Shown piece by piece: positions 8,499 to 17,232 of a stretch of 64,000 bases of DNA. Source of the DNA: Pinibacter sp031553495. GTDB taxonomy: Bacteria > Bacteroidota > Bacteroidia > Chitinophagales > Chitinophagaceae. The notes under the pieces were generated by a model, which did not search any database, was not told the origin of the DNA, and worked only from the letters and a program-made list of their open reading frames with translations. The stretch's first letter is position 1. The number at the start of each line of letters is the position of its first letter. The stretch lies in NCBI GenBank assembly GCA_031553495.1, contig JAVBLN010000009.1, positions 62,001 to 126,000 of the forward strand, written 5' to 3'. The position numbers and the translations under genes are program-made.

Positions 8499-10700
8499 AT
8501 GAAAAGAAAGACGATCCTGTTTGCTTTGCTAATTATGATTGTTGGCATTGGCCGTAGTTTTGCCACGGAAGGTATGTGGCTGCCGCAGCTTCTTGAGCAG
8601 CTTAACGAAAAAGATATGAAAGCTAAAGGCTGCAAGCTAACTGCAAAAGATATTTACGATATAAATAAAGCAAGTCTTAAAGACGCTATAGTTAGTTTTG
8701 GTGGCTTTTGTACGGCAGAAGTTATTTCCGACCAGGGGTTGTTGCTTACCAATCACCACTGCGGTTATGGCGCCATTCAAAAACACTCTTCCTTACAACA
8801 CAATTACCTCGAAAATGGATTTTGGGCAATGAGCAGGCAGGAAGAATTGCCGAACGACGGTTTGTTTGCCACATTTATTGTGCGCATTGATGATGTGACA
8901 GAGCAGGCTTTAAAGAATGTTACGAAAGATATGACAGAATCATATCGCCAGATTTTAATACAGGGAAACCTGAAAGATGTGCTGAATACTGTAAAAAAGG
9001 AAAGCTGGCAGGATGCTTTTGCGCGGCCATTTTTCGATGGTAACAAATACTATCTTTTTGTTACTGAAACATTCAGAGATGTACGACTTGTGGGAGCGCC
9101 GCCATCTGCCATTGGCAAATTCGGAAGCGATACAGATAACTGGATGTGGCCGCGCCATACCGGCGATTTTTCAATGTTCAGAATTTACGCAGATAAAAAC
9201 AATCGCCCCGCAGCATACTCGCCGGACAATGTTCCTTACAAACCCAAGCGGTCTTTATCAATATCGCTTGATGGTGTAGATCTGAATGATTTTACAATGG
9301 TTTTTGGTTTTCCCGGAAGAACCCAGGAGTACCTGCATTCTGCAGCAGTAGCACAAACATTGAATGTGCTGAATCCTGCAAAAATTGAAATTCGCGACAG
9401 GACATTGAAAGTGTGGGACAGCTACATGCGTGCCGACAAAGAAATAAAAATTCAATATGCGGCCAAATATGCATCTATGGCTAATGCATGGAAAAAATGG
9501 ATGGGCGAAAATCTTGGTTTAACCAAAACTCATGCTGTGATTAAAAAGAAAAATTATGAATATGATTTTACACAACGCCTCAATGCAAATTCCACGCTAA
9601 AAGCTCAATACGGTAGTATAACGGATGATCTGCAAAAAGCTTATGAAAATATTGAGCAGTATGCGCTGGCTCGCGACATATACTCTGAAAGTATGCGAGC
9701 TGTGGAGTTGTTCGGTTTTTGCAACCAGGTAAATGCTTATATCAACACTTATAATACACCCAAACAACAGGAAGCTTTAGAAAATATAAAAAGCATAGCT
9801 AAGGAGTTTTACAAAAATTATAACGCCAATGTGGATCGTGAAGTGTGCCAGGAGGTAATGAAGTATTATATAGAAAAAATGCCAAAGCATGCATTGCCTG
9901 AACAAATTACAGAACAACATAAGCAGGAACTGAATGCTCAAATTAGGCTGATATATAGCCGGTCACTTTTTGTGGATGAAAATAAATTTAACGAATGGCT
10001 TCAATTGCCAATGGAAACAGCCATTGCCAGGGCAAAAGAAGATCCGGCAATCGGCTGTGTATCAATTATGCAAAAGGCTTATGCTCAAAACAATTCACAA
10101 AAGCTGAGAGCCATGCAGGATGAAATAGACCTGTTGCAAAGAAGTTATATGCAGGCTCAAATGAATGTGTTTTCAAATAAGCAATTTTATCCAGATGCAA
10201 ATTCCACATTGCGCATTACGTATGGAAATGCAAACGGCTATGAGCCGCGAGATGCTGTCAAGTATAACTATTACACTTATCTTGACGGAGTTATGGAAAA
10301 ATATGTGCCGGGTGATTATGAATTTGATGTGCCTAAAAAGCTAATTGATCTTTATAATAAAAGAGATTATGGTGTGTATGGAAAAGATGGGAAAATGCCG
10401 GTTTGCTTTATCGCATCCAATCATACCACGGGTGGAAATTCCGGAAGTCCGGCATTGGATGCATACGGCAACTTAATTGGTTTAAATTTCGACCGTGTAT
10501 GGGAAGGAACCATGAGCGATATAAATTATGATCCTTCCATTTGCCGCAATATAATGGTAGATGTGCGTTATGTGCTGTTTATAATTGATAAGTATGCCGG
10601 TGCCTCTCATTTAATAAAAGAAATGAAACTGGTGCATCCGAAAGCACAAACAAAAGCGCCGGTTAAGCCTGTTTCTACAAAAGGAAAAAAAGCCGCTTGA
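8499..10700 (+). CDS. S46 family dipeptidyl peptidase, DPP11-like
   Basis: A 733-residue exported serine peptidase of family S46 (DPP7/DPP11), which removes dipeptides from the N-termini of peptides in the periplasm. The signal peptide is MKRKTILFALLIMIVGIGRSFA. The triad is visible: His86 in TNHHCG, Asp223 in HTGDFSMF and Ser648 in GGNSGSP. Arg666 lies 18 residues after the nucleophile in LNFDRVWEG. In characterised enzymes an Arg at this place (Arg673 of Porphyromonas gingivalis DPP11) gives preference for Asp/Glu at P1, while DPP7 has Gly. The DPP11 assignment rests on that spacing. The tail ends in a Lys/Ala/Pro-rich segment. Its role would be use of acidic peptides as nutrients. Confidence 0.9.
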   Translation: MKRKTILFALLIMIVGIGRSFATEGMWLPQLLEQLNEKDMKAKGCKLTAKDIYDINKASLKDAIVSFGGFCTAEVISDQGLLLTNHHCGYGAIQKHSSLQHNYLENGFWAMSRQEELPNDGLFATFIVRIDDVTEQALKNVTKDMTESYRQILIQGNLKDVLNTVKKESWQDAFARPFFDGNKYYLFVTETFRDVRLVGAPPSAIGKFGSDTDNWMWPRHTGDFSMFRIYADKNNRPAAYSPDNVPYKPKRSLSISLDGVDLNDFTMVFGFPGRTQEYLHSAAVAQTLNVLNPAKIEIRDRTLKVWDSYMRADKEIKIQYAAKYASMANAWKKWMGENLGLTKTHAVIKKKNYEYDFTQRLNANSTLKAQYGSITDDLQKAYENIEQYALARDIYSESMRAVELFGFCNQVNAYINTYNTPKQQEALENIKSIAKEFYKNYNANVDREVCQEVMKYYIEKMPKHALPEQITEQHKQELNAQIRLIYSRSLFVDENKFNEWLQLPMETAIARAKEDPAIGCVSIMQKAYAQNNSQKLRAMQDEIDLLQRSYMQAQMNVFSNKQFYPDANSTLRITYGNANGYEPRDAVKYNYYTYLDGVMEKYVPGDYEFDVPKKLIDLYNKRDYGVYGKDGKMPVCFIASNHTTGGNSGSPALDAYGNLIGLNFDRVWEGTMSDINYDPSICRNIMVDVRYVLFIIDKYAGASHLIKEMKLVHPKAQTKAPVKPVSTKGKKAA

Positions 10701-10780
10701 GAAATTTGAAATTTGAGATTCTTAGGTTTGGGCTTTGTTTAATGAATATGGCAGGTGATTTATCGCAAATTCACTATAAA

Positions 10781-10815
10781 GGAATTTCAAATCTCAAATT
10801 TCAAATTTCAGATTT
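10781..10815. repeat. Heptamer array (AATTTCA family)
   Basis: Consecutive heptamers AATTTCA AATCTCA AATTTCA AATTTCA, ending six bases before a core repeat. The same heptamer lies in the atpD-atpC spacer. Confidence 0.75.
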
Positions 10816-10820
10816 TGGGG

Positions 10821-10886
10821 TCGGCGGTAGTGCTACTATTAAGCATCGTTGTGTCACTCACTTGTACGGCAGTAATGCTATTGAGC
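10821..10886 (+). repeat. Core repeat, type I (copy 5)
   Basis: A near-consensus type I core. Its 3' end runs directly into the CCTCATCCCCGGCCC repeat at 10889. The same junction occurs in inverted orientation at 41990-42000. Confidence 0.92.
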
Positions 10887-10888
10887 AG

Positions 10889-10972
10889 CCTCATCCCCGG
10901 CCCTTCTCCAAAGGAGAAGGGGGCCTGCGCACAAAGCGGATATTCGTAATCTCAACAATTTTTTCAACTTTC
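10889..10972 (+). repeat. 85-bp hairpin repeat, copy A
   Basis: It begins CCTCATCCCCGG, contains the hairpin CCCTTCTCC-AAA-GGAGAAGGG, continues with GCGCACAAAGCGGATATTCG and ends in TTTTTTCAACTTTC. The reverse complement with few changes is at 41908-41996. Both copies abut a core repeat. Confidence 0.85.
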
Positions 10973-10997
10973 AATTCTCAACTCTCCATTACAAAAA

Positions 10998-11022
10998 AAG
11001 TCGTCTCATGTTGAGACGACTT
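10998..11022 (-). terminator. Rho-independent terminator of the atpDC operon
   Basis: An 11-bp perfect stem AAGTCGTCTCA/TGAGACGACTT with a 3-base loop. On the minus strand it is followed by a run of seven T, 24 bases after the atpC stop. Confidence 0.85.
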
Positions 11023-11045
11023 GAATATTGAAGAAATAAAATTTA

Positions 11046-11315
11046 TTAAGGTGCTTTTTCAACCGGCACAGCGCCTTCCACCAGCACTGTTACTTTGTTG
11101 TTTAATATTTCAACAAAGCCGCTTTCAATGGAATAGTTTATAGCGCTCGACTGGCTTTTTTCAACCAGTACTTTCAGGTTCCCTTTTTTTAGTGCCGAAA
11201 CCATAGGAGCATGCTTGTCCAAAACCTCAAACAAACCGTCTATTCCCGGCATTTGCACTCCGTAAACTTCGCCGCCATAAAGCTTTCTCTCCGGTGTTAA
11301 TATTTCGAGATTCAT
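11046..11315 (-). CDS. atpC: F1 ATP synthase epsilon subunit
   Basis: An 89-residue protein consisting of the N-terminal beta-sandwich of the epsilon subunit (MNLEILTPERKLYGGEVYGVQMPGIDG begins it), the rotor-stalk subunit that couples F1 to Fo. The C-terminal helical hairpin found in many bacterial epsilon subunits is absent, as is usual in Bacteroidota where the protein is about 80-90 residues. It follows atpD with a 41-base spacer filled by AAATTTG heptamers. The pair is separated from the other ATP synthase genes, an arrangement known in this phylum. Confidence 0.92.
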   Translation of the reverse strand: MNLEILTPERKLYGGEVYGVQMPGIDGLFEVLDKHAPMVSALKKGNLKVLVEKSQSSAINYSIESGFVEILNNKVTVLVEGAVPVEKAP

Positions 11316-11356
11316 TTTTTAAATTTGAAATTTGACATCCAAAATTTGAAATTTCA
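11316..11356. repeat. Heptamer array in the atpD-atpC spacer
   Basis: AAATTTG-type heptamers fill the spacer between two co-transcribed genes. It shows that the arrays also occur inside an operon. Confidence 0.65.
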
Positions 11357-12856
11357 TTATCCCTGTGCTTCAGCTAAGATCTTTTTACCTTTTTCGATCG
11401 CGTCTTCAATAGTGCCCACAAGGTTAAACGCCGCTTCAGGATAATCGTCAACCTCGCCATCCATAATCATGTTGAAGCCTTTAATGGTATCTTCAATGCT
11501 TACAAATACACCTTTTAGGCCTGTAAATTGTTCTGCCACGTGGAACGGCTGACTAAGGAAACGTTGTACTTTACGGGCACGCGAAACTGTTTGTTTATCC
11601 TCATCACTTAATTCATCCATTCCAAGAATAGCGATGATATCCTGCAATTCTTTATAACGCTGCAATATTAGTTTTACATTATTGGCACAATCATAATGCT
11701 CATCACCCACAATTTGCGGAGTAAGGATACGTGAAGTGGAATCCAACGGATCCACAGCTGGGTAAATACCTAAGTCGGCAATTTTACGACTCAATACGGT
11801 TGTTGCATCAAGGTGGGCAAATGTAGTAGCAGGTGCCGGATCAGTAAGGTCATCCGCAGGTACATATACCGCTTGCACCGAAGTGATAGAACCGTTTTTA
11901 GTAGAAGCGATTCTTTCCTGCATAAGACCCATTTCCGTAGCCAGGGTTGGTTGATAACCTACCGCAGATGGCATACGGCCAAGCAACGCAGATACTTCTG
12001 AGCCGGCCTGTGTGAAACGGAAGATATTATCTACAAAGAACAGGATATCGCGGCCTTTACCGGTGCCATCACCGTCGCGGAAATATTCTGCCACTGTTAA
12101 ACCGCTTAGCGCTACACGTGCACGGGCTCCGGGTGGTTCGTTCATTTGTCCGAATACAAATGTAGCTTTGGATTCTTTCAGCTCATCGAGGCTTACTTTT
12201 TCAAGATCCCAACCGCCTTCTTCCATGCTGTGTTTAAAGGCTTCACCATATTTCATGATACCAGCTTCGATCATTTCGCGCATCAGGTCATTACCTTCAC
12301 GAGTGCGTTCGCCCACGCCGGCAAATACCGACAAACCTCCATAACCTTTCGCAATATTGTTGATCAATTCCTGGATCAATACTGTTTTACCTACACCGGC
12401 ACCTCCAAAAAGCCCGATCTTACCACCTTTTGCATATGGTTCAATAAGATCAACCACTTTAATACCGGTATAAAGAACTTCGGTAGAAGTACTTAGTTCT
12501 TCAAAGGCTGGCGGCTTCGCGTGAATGGGACGGCCGTTTGTTTTATCTACTTGCGGTAAGCCGTCTATCGCGTCGCCGGTTACATTAAAAAGGCGGCCGT
12601 TGATAGCTTCTCCTGTTGGCATTGCGATAGCTTTGCCTGTGTCAACCACCGTCATGCCGCGCAATAATCCTTCCGTTCCATCCATGGCAATACAGCGTAC
12701 ACTGTCCTCACCAAGATGTTGTTGTACTTCAAGCACCAGTTTGTCGCCGTTTTCACGTGTCAATTCCAATGCATTCATAATTTCGGGGAGCTTCCCTTCG
12801 AACTGCACATCGATTACCGCTCCGATGATTTGTTTAATCTTTCCGTTAGTTGGCAT
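11357..12856 (-). CDS. atpD: F1 ATP synthase beta subunit
   Basis: A 499-residue catalytic subunit of the F1Fo ATP synthase. The P-loop GGAGVGKTVLIQELI, the GERTREGNDL segment, ALSGLTVAEYFRD and the SRILTPQIVG / RKVQRFLSQPFHVAEQFTG segments are all present. The start at 12856 (MPTNGKIKQIIGAVIDVQF) is preferred over an upstream ATG at 12898, because family members begin shortly before this beta strand and the extra 14 residues look random. It is first gene of the atpD-atpC operon. Membrane-associated on the cytoplasmic face. Confidence 0.96.
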   Translation of the reverse strand: MPTNGKIKQIIGAVIDVQFEGKLPEIMNALELTRENGDKLVLEVQQHLGEDSVRCIAMDGTEGLLRGMTVVDTGKAIAMPTGEAINGRLFNVTGDAIDGLPQVDKTNGRPIHAKPPAFEELSTSTEVLYTGIKVVDLIEPYAKGGKIGLFGGAGVGKTVLIQELINNIAKGYGGLSVFAGVGERTREGNDLMREMIEAGIMKYGEAFKHSMEEGGWDLEKVSLDELKESKATFVFGQMNEPPGARARVALSGLTVAEYFRDGDGTGKGRDILFFVDNIFRFTQAGSEVSALLGRMPSAVGYQPTLATEMGLMQERIASTKNGSITSVQAVYVPADDLTDPAPATTFAHLDATTVLSRKIADLGIYPAVDPLDSTSRILTPQIVGDEHYDCANNVKLILQRYKELQDIIAILGMDELSDEDKQTVSRARKVQRFLSQPFHVAEQFTGLKGVFVSIEDTIKGFNMIMDGEVDDYPEAAFNLVGTIEDAIEKGKKILAEAQG

Positions 12857-13060
12857 ATAGAGAAAGCTTTTAAAGTGAGCTTTTAAAATTTTGCGCAAAG
12901 GTAAGGGGAGAAAGGGGAAATATATAGAAAAGGTTATATGAAATTCAGAAAATTAAGGGCTATTTCGTAAAATATTGAGTCTAATGGCCACGGGCCTGTT
13001 TACTTCTCATTTTGAGCCGGATTTGGCATTGAAGGTTTTTAATCATGTTCAATTCTTATT

Positions 13061-13099
13061 CTGCCGCTGAACGGAGCGTCGCAACCGAAGCTCAACCAG
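13061..13099 (-). repeat. Decayed core repeat fragment
   Basis: CGGAGCGTCGCAACCGAAGC followed by TCAACCAGGGC resembles the centre of the core repeat in minus orientation (compare the GACACAACCGAAGCTCAATA region near 60440), with several changes. Confidence 0.5.
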
Positions 13100-13511
13100 G
13101 GCTCAGCCGCTTGTTATATAAATATATTAACCAATTTAAAATAAGGTTTATATGCTATAAAACATCCTATAGAATGATGCAAGAGGGATGGATTTTGAAA
13201 TTGAACTTCATTGTTATTCAATTGTTATTTAGCTGTAGAAAATGCTGAAATGAACAAGGATCGGAGAGAAGAAAACCTGAGTGATTAGCAAGAAAAACAA
13301 GTGCGGAAATGACTGATCCAACAGGGGGGATTGGTTGTAGCCGGGAGATGAAATGGCGAATGAGAATGAGAAAATTTCAACTAAATACGGATAAGACAAA
13401 GATGTTTTTTTGAAAAGGCTAAACCGGGCAAAGTGGGTGCTATTATTGAGTTATGATAAAAAGGTAAATACGAAAAAAAGAAGGGTGTTTTTTTATGTAA
13501 TGGTATCACCA

Positions 13512-13519
13512 TAATTTCG
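13512..13519 (+). promoter_or_regulatory. Bacteroidota-type -7 box upstream of the L,D-transpeptidase gene
   Basis: TAATTTCG matches the TAnnTTTG consensus with one change and lies 20 bases before the ATG. Confidence 0.5.
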
Positions 13520-13538
13520 CCCCTCCTTAATTCCTTTT

Positions 13539-15149
13539 ATGAAACCAAAGAGTATTATTATTTTTTGTGTGACGCTAATTCTTATTGGTATTGCATGTCA
13601 TCAATTTGCTTCAAATAATCAAACTATTCAGAGCAGGGATACATCCATAAAAAAGAATAACTCTTTTACCGGCCTTTTTTTTGACAGCCTTGCACTTGAA
13701 AATTTCATTGAAAGTCAACAAATTCAGGACTCGGTGGCCAATGAGTTCAGAAATTTTTATAACGGCCGCAATTATCAGTATGCATGGTTTTTTCCGGATG
13801 GACTTGCAGAACAGGCACATAGTTTCTGGAACATGCAGAGCGATTATATTTCCTATAGCGGAGATAGCAGCATTTATAACGTTTTTTTGCAGAAATTAAT
13901 GGACGCTGCTGTAGCAAATAACGATTCTGTTAATTTAAATGATAACCAAAGGCTCAGTGCAGAGCTATCGCTTACTCAACAGTTTTTCAAATATGCTTCA
14001 AATGCCTACCAGGGGGATAAGCAGTTGAATACCGATGATTTGCAATGGTTCATTCCACGCAAGAAAATAAACATGGTGTCTTTCCTGGATTCGCTTGTTT
14101 ATAATAAGGGAAAAAATGTAGACGAATATGAGCCGGCCAATAAACAGTACAATCTTCTCAAAGATTATTTGGTTAAGTATTCAAAACTGGAAAAGCAGGA
14201 CGAGTGGACTACGATTACCTCCGATCAGAAAAAGTTTGAAAATGGAAGCCGCTCACCTGCAATTGTGAAAATAAAGAAAAGGTTAACCCTAACCGGCGAT
14301 TATAAAGCTGCGGATACTACCACACTTTTTACCGACTCGCTTCAAATGGCAGTTAAGAATTTTCAGAAGAGGTATGGAATGAAGGAAGACGGGGTTATAG
14401 GGCCCGGAGTGCTAAAGGAGTTGAACCAGCCAATCCGATTTCGCATACAGCAAATATTAATCAACCTGGAGCGCATTCGCTGGGCGCCGGAGGAATCGAA
14501 AAAGGATTATTTACTGGTGAATATTCCCAGCTTCAAGCTGTATGTTTATGAAGACGGCAAGTATAATTTCGACATGAATGTGGTGGTGGGCAAAGCCGGT
14601 CATAATACCGTGGTATTTTCCGGTAATTTGAAGTATGTGGTATTCAGTCCATACTGGAGTGTGCCCTCAAGTATAGTGAAGAATGAAATTATGCCGGGTA
14701 TGCGTAGGAATCCCAATTACTTAGCCCGCCGTAATATGGAAATTGTGAGCCGCGGAGGCGGCGTGCCGGTTATAAGACAAAGGCCCGGAGCTTATAATTC
14801 GCTTGGAAAGGTGAAATTCCTGTTCCCAAACAATTACAATATTTACCTGCACGATACGCCATCTAAAGGCCTGTTTTCGGAAGATAGCAGAGCCTTCAGC
14901 CACGGTTGTATCCGTTTGGGTGAACCGGCCAGGTTGGCGCAATTCCTGTTGCGTGGAGATACCACCTGGACCGATGAAAAAATTCAAAAAGCCATGAACA
15001 GCGGCAAGGAGCAATATGTAACTCTAAAAGAACCGGTTCAGGTGTTTATCGGATATTTCACCGCTTTTGTGGACAGGGAAGGGCAAATAAATTTTAGGAA
15101 TGATGTGTACGGGCATGATGAAAGAATGAGGAAAATGATGTTTAAATAG
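13539..15149 (+). CDS. L,D-transpeptidase, YcbB/LdtD-like lipoprotein
   Basis: A 536-residue enzyme that would form 3-3 cross-links in, or attach proteins to, peptidoglycan. The N-terminus is a lipoprotein signal (LILIGIAC, lipidation Cys near residue 20). A YcbB-type scaffold domain spans about residues 50-230, a peptidoglycan-binding helical domain 240-300 (VKNFQKRYGMKEDGVIGPGVL), and the YkuD catalytic domain 320-470. The catalytic motif SHGCIRLGEPARL contains His455, Cys457 and Arg459. Domain order and length match LdtD of gamma-proteobacteria, but with lipid anchoring. Likely located in the periplasm at the inner face of the outer membrane. Confidence 0.9.
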   Translation: MKPKSIIIFCVTLILIGIACHQFASNNQTIQSRDTSIKKNNSFTGLFFDSLALENFIESQQIQDSVANEFRNFYNGRNYQYAWFFPDGLAEQAHSFWNMQSDYISYSGDSSIYNVFLQKLMDAAVANNDSVNLNDNQRLSAELSLTQQFFKYASNAYQGDKQLNTDDLQWFIPRKKINMVSFLDSLVYNKGKNVDEYEPANKQYNLLKDYLVKYSKLEKQDEWTTITSDQKKFENGSRSPAIVKIKKRLTLTGDYKAADTTTLFTDSLQMAVKNFQKRYGMKEDGVIGPGVLKELNQPIRFRIQQILINLERIRWAPEESKKDYLLVNIPSFKLYVYEDGKYNFDMNVVVGKAGHNTVVFSGNLKYVVFSPYWSVPSSIVKNEIMPGMRRNPNYLARRNMEIVSRGGGVPVIRQRPGAYNSLGKVKFLFPNNYNIYLHDTPSKGLFSEDSRAFSHGCIRLGEPARLAQFLLRGDTTWTDEKIQKAMNSGKEQYVTLKEPVQVFIGYFTAFVDREGQINFRNDVYGHDERMRKMMFK

Positions 15150-15226
15150 AGGGCAGATGGTAACAGGCAGTTTGCAGTTGTTGTTAAACTTCCCAGGCAG
15201 GATAGTAATTATGCGTTTTTTTGGGA

Positions 15227-15293
15227 ACCGGCGGTAGTGCTGCTATTAAGCATCGTTGTGTCACTCACTTGTACTGCAGTAATGCTATTGAGC
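15227..15293 (+). repeat. Core repeat, type I (copy 7)
   Basis: A type I core preceded by TTTTTTTGGGAACCGG, in the convergent gap between the L,D-transpeptidase and GNAT genes. Confidence 0.92.
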
Positions 15294-15430
15294 AATGTGT
15301 TACATCCTGAAAAAAGTGAACATTTTTTTAGTTGCTATCCCGCACTTGTCGGCTGCAATGTATTTTATGAGTTGGTGGTAGGTTAGCTGTTTTATCTATA
15401 ATCTTTCGGTAGTTATCATTGTGCAGTTGT

Positions 15431-15958
15431 TTATTGGTAAAATTCCTGTGGGTACACCACTGTCCCGCTTATATTTTTCAAAGCACCTTCACTTAGTTCA
15501 ATAAGCATACAGTTTTCATCTGGAACGTCAAATGGCAATTTGATTGAATATTTGCTGGTCATCTCATAACCAAAACGGGGATAATAGTTTTGGTGTCCCA
15601 ATAAAATTATAGAACCAAACCCCAATTCTGTTGCCTTTTTATGTGCATAAAGAATTAATTGTTCTCCAATTCCTTTTTTTTGATGACTTCTCAAAACTGC
15701 TAAAGGCGCTAAGGCAAGAGATGAAAATTCTTCATTCCTGTCATTCACAATTTTAATTTTTGTAACCAAAATAAAACCGACAATTTGGCTATCAATTTGA
15801 GCTACAAGGGATAGTTCGGGAATAAACCCATCTGAACGTCGTAAGCGCTCTACTAAAAATTGTTCTTTGTGGTCGCTTTGGTCTTCGGTTTCGAATGCAT
15901 TTTTAATCAGGTCAAATACTTCCTTATGGTCAGAGTCCTTTTCTTGTCTGATAATCAT
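15431..15958 (-). CDS. GNAT family N-acetyltransferase
   Basis: A 175-residue acetyltransferase of the GNAT fold, closest in layout to YhbS-like proteins. The acetyl-CoA binding motif A is visible as VLRSHQKKGIGEQLILYA, preceded by the LALAPLAV strand and followed by the LLGHQNYYPRFGYE segment characteristic of this subgroup. Substrate unknown. It stands alone between repeat-filled gaps. Confidence 0.85.
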   Translation of the reverse strand: MIIRQEKDSDHKEVFDLIKNAFETEDQSDHKEQFLVERLRRSDGFIPELSLVAQIDSQIVGFILVTKIKIVNDRNEEFSSLALAPLAVLRSHQKKGIGEQLILYAHKKATELGFGSIILLGHQNYYPRFGYEMTSKYSIKLPFDVPDENCMLIELSEGALKNISGTVVYPQEFYQ

Positions 15959-16075
15959 TTTTCACTTGTGTTTTTCAGTTGTCAAGTTATGAAAGTTTGT
16001 TGTTATGCAATGTCCGCTAACACTGAGATTTCTCGCACGGGTGGGTTTATTATACAATTGATCACTTCATATATA

Positions 16076-16225
16076 TTATACGCAGTATAAAACTGTGCAT
16101 GAATGTTTCACTTTGCTGAATAGAATTACTACAGTACAAGTGAGTGACACAACGATGTTTAATAGTAGCACAATAGTTGATATCCAAAAAGAACATTACA
16201 CATTTTTATGCTGTGTGAAGTATAA
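16076..16225 (-). repeat. Full-length repeat element with terminal inverted repeats (copy 8)
   Basis: A type I core at 16116-16180 lies inside a 150-bp element. The left end TTATACGCAGTATAAAACTG and the reverse complement of the right end (TTATACTTCACACAGCATAA) are imperfect inverted repeats of about 30 bp. Next to the termini are GTGCATGAATGTT and the reverse complement of AACATTACAC. No clear target duplication is seen. Confidence 0.8.
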
Positions 16226-16454
16226 CGACCGGACGAGAAATCCATAATCCACTAAATCATTAAATAGGATTAGGTATGTAGTTCGCAGATTCATTTGATC
16301 CTTTATCATACAAGACTTTCCTCTTTCAACTAAATAAGGGTGTGCTTTTTACTCACACAAAAAGAAAAAGACTTTTGGCGAATGAAATATCGAAACCTAA
16401 TAAATAAAATTCTTGACCTTATTATAAAAATAAACTTTTGGAAGTAATGACTGT

Positions 16455-16482
16455 ACCTTGTATTGTAGTAATACTAGTGAGT
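16455..16482 (+). repeat. Core repeat fragment (right half)
   Basis: CCTTGTATTGTAGTAATACT followed by AGTGAG corresponds to the last third of a type I core with several changes. The left part is missing. Confidence 0.5.
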
Positions 16483-16529
16483 AATAAGCAGCACAGTCCT
16501 ACACGCTTCCTAATTATTTATTCATTAAA

Positions 16530-16868
16530 TCACTTATTTTTCAAAAACAATTTTACCGCCTGCTTCATAATAAAATACATACCTGCCTGTCGCAGGCCTT
16601 TCCACAGAATGCTTCCTTTGGTTCCTTTTTGGGCAAAAAGGCTTCCCACAATATTTTTACCGGCACTAAAAATTGTGGAGTTGGCTTTGTTCTGAAGAAG
16701 TGGGGGCATCACAGCATTTACACCGGCTTTAAGAGCCTCTTTAGGAACGCTTTTAAAATGCTCCTTAAGTTCAGCTTCCTGCAAGCGCAAGCGTGCTTTC
16801 AGTGCTATTTGCTCTGTCTTAAGATCATCAATTGTTTCAATATGTGTTAAATTAGCTTTCAAGTTCAT
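16530..16868 (-). CDS. Small helical envelope-operon protein of unknown function
   Basis: A 112-residue protein: a helical, charged N-terminal half (about residues 8-55, possibly coiled coil) followed by Gly/Ala-rich and basic segments ending in MKQAVKLFLKNK. It is not recognised as a named family. The start at 16868 (MNLKANLTH) overlaps the preceding gene by 17 bases, so the two are co-translated. As third gene after a YtxH protein and a holin-like membrane protein, its position resembles yqjK in the proteobacterial yqjD-yqjE-yqjK group. That is an analogy of gene order, not of sequence. Confidence 0.65.
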   Translation of the reverse strand: MNLKANLTHIETIDDLKTEQIALKARLRLQEAELKEHFKSVPKEALKAGVNAVMPPLLQNKANSTIFSAGKNIVGSLFAQKGTKGSILWKGLRQAGMYFIMKQAVKLFLKNK

Positions 16869-17223
16869 TTGAGTCGCTTGTTTTATCAAAGAAAACCCTG
16901 ATCACGATATTGGCGATTATTTTTTCGAAATACTTTTTTCTCAAAATAAATACCAATAACAACAGAATGTAAAATCCTGCAACTATACCAAAGCCCCAAA
17001 ACAGGCTGCCTGTAACCCACACAAATAGATATCCAATAATTATGCTAATAAAAAATAAAACAAAAAATGCCAGTAAAGCGATAATTAAAAAAGATACCAA
17101 CAAGCCGGAAAGTCGTGCCGATTTCTCAGCAGCGGTGAGTTTCAAAAGCAATAGCCTGTTTTGAATGTACTCTTCGGTCAGTTTGTGCGTTTGCTCAAAA
17201 AAACCGGGTTGTTGTTCCTCCAT
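16852..17223 (-). CDS. Holin-like (phage holin 3.6 / YqjE-type) membrane protein
   Basis: A 123-residue protein with an amphipathic N-terminal helix (residues about 10-35), two strong transmembrane segments (SGLLVSFLIIALLAFFVLFFISIIIGYLF region and the FWGFGIVAGFYILLLLVFIL region) and a basic then acidic C-terminal tail. This is the layout of the Holin-X / YqjE family, which despite the name is a chromosomal envelope protein and not a lysis protein. It is nine bases downstream of a YtxH-domain gene. Function unknown, possibly membrane stress or ribosome-membrane association as suggested for the Yqj group. Confidence 0.75.
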   Translation of the reverse strand: MEEQQPGFFEQTHKLTEEYIQNRLLLLKLTAAEKSARLSGLLVSFLIIALLAFFVLFFISIIIGYLFVWVTGSLFWGFGIVAGFYILLLLVFILRKKYFEKIIANIVIRVFFDKTSDSNELES

Positions 17224-17232
17224 TCTTATAAT

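Larger units (their letters stand above)
10701..11045. other. Convergent gap of 345 bases with composite repeats
   Basis: No gene seen between the S46 peptidase and atpC. It contains two AAATTTC-type heptamer arrays (10699-10720 and 10781-10815), a type I core, an 85-bp hairpin-containing repeat (10889-10972), a short TCAACTT/CTCAACT array (10960-10991) and the atpC terminator. Confidence 0.75.
12857..13538. other. Divergent gap of 682 bases
   Basis: No convincing gene. It must hold the promoters of atpD (leftward) and of the L,D-transpeptidase gene (rightward; TAATTTCG box at 13512). The only recognisable repeat is a decayed core near 13061-13099. The rest is AT-rich sequence without clear structure. 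An ATG-initiated frame at 13045-13248 has no family resemblance and crosses the decayed repeat. Confidence 0.6.
15959..16529. other. Gap of 571 bases with a full-length repeat element
   Basis: No gene supported. It contains the 150-bp element at 16076-16225, a right-half core fragment near 16455-16482, and AT-rich sequence including the promoter region of the GNAT gene. An open frame at 16438-16695 runs antisense into the neighbouring gene and is rejected. Confidence 0.65.

Noticed and set aside
10821..10886. The core repeat as a transcription terminator
   Set aside because: No strong stem was found in the core, copies occur in divergent as well as convergent gaps, and real terminators lie nearby.
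13045..13248. A 67-residue open frame in the atpD upstream gap
   Set aside because: It crosses a decayed repeat, has no recognisable domain, and its composition looks random.
16438..16695. An 85-residue open frame before the envelope operon
   Set aside because: Most of it is antisense to the third gene of that operon, and its start lies in a core fragment.
16852..17223. Holin-like gene as evidence of a prophage
   Set aside because: It belongs to the chromosomal YqjE-type family, sits next to a YtxH gene, and no other phage gene is present.
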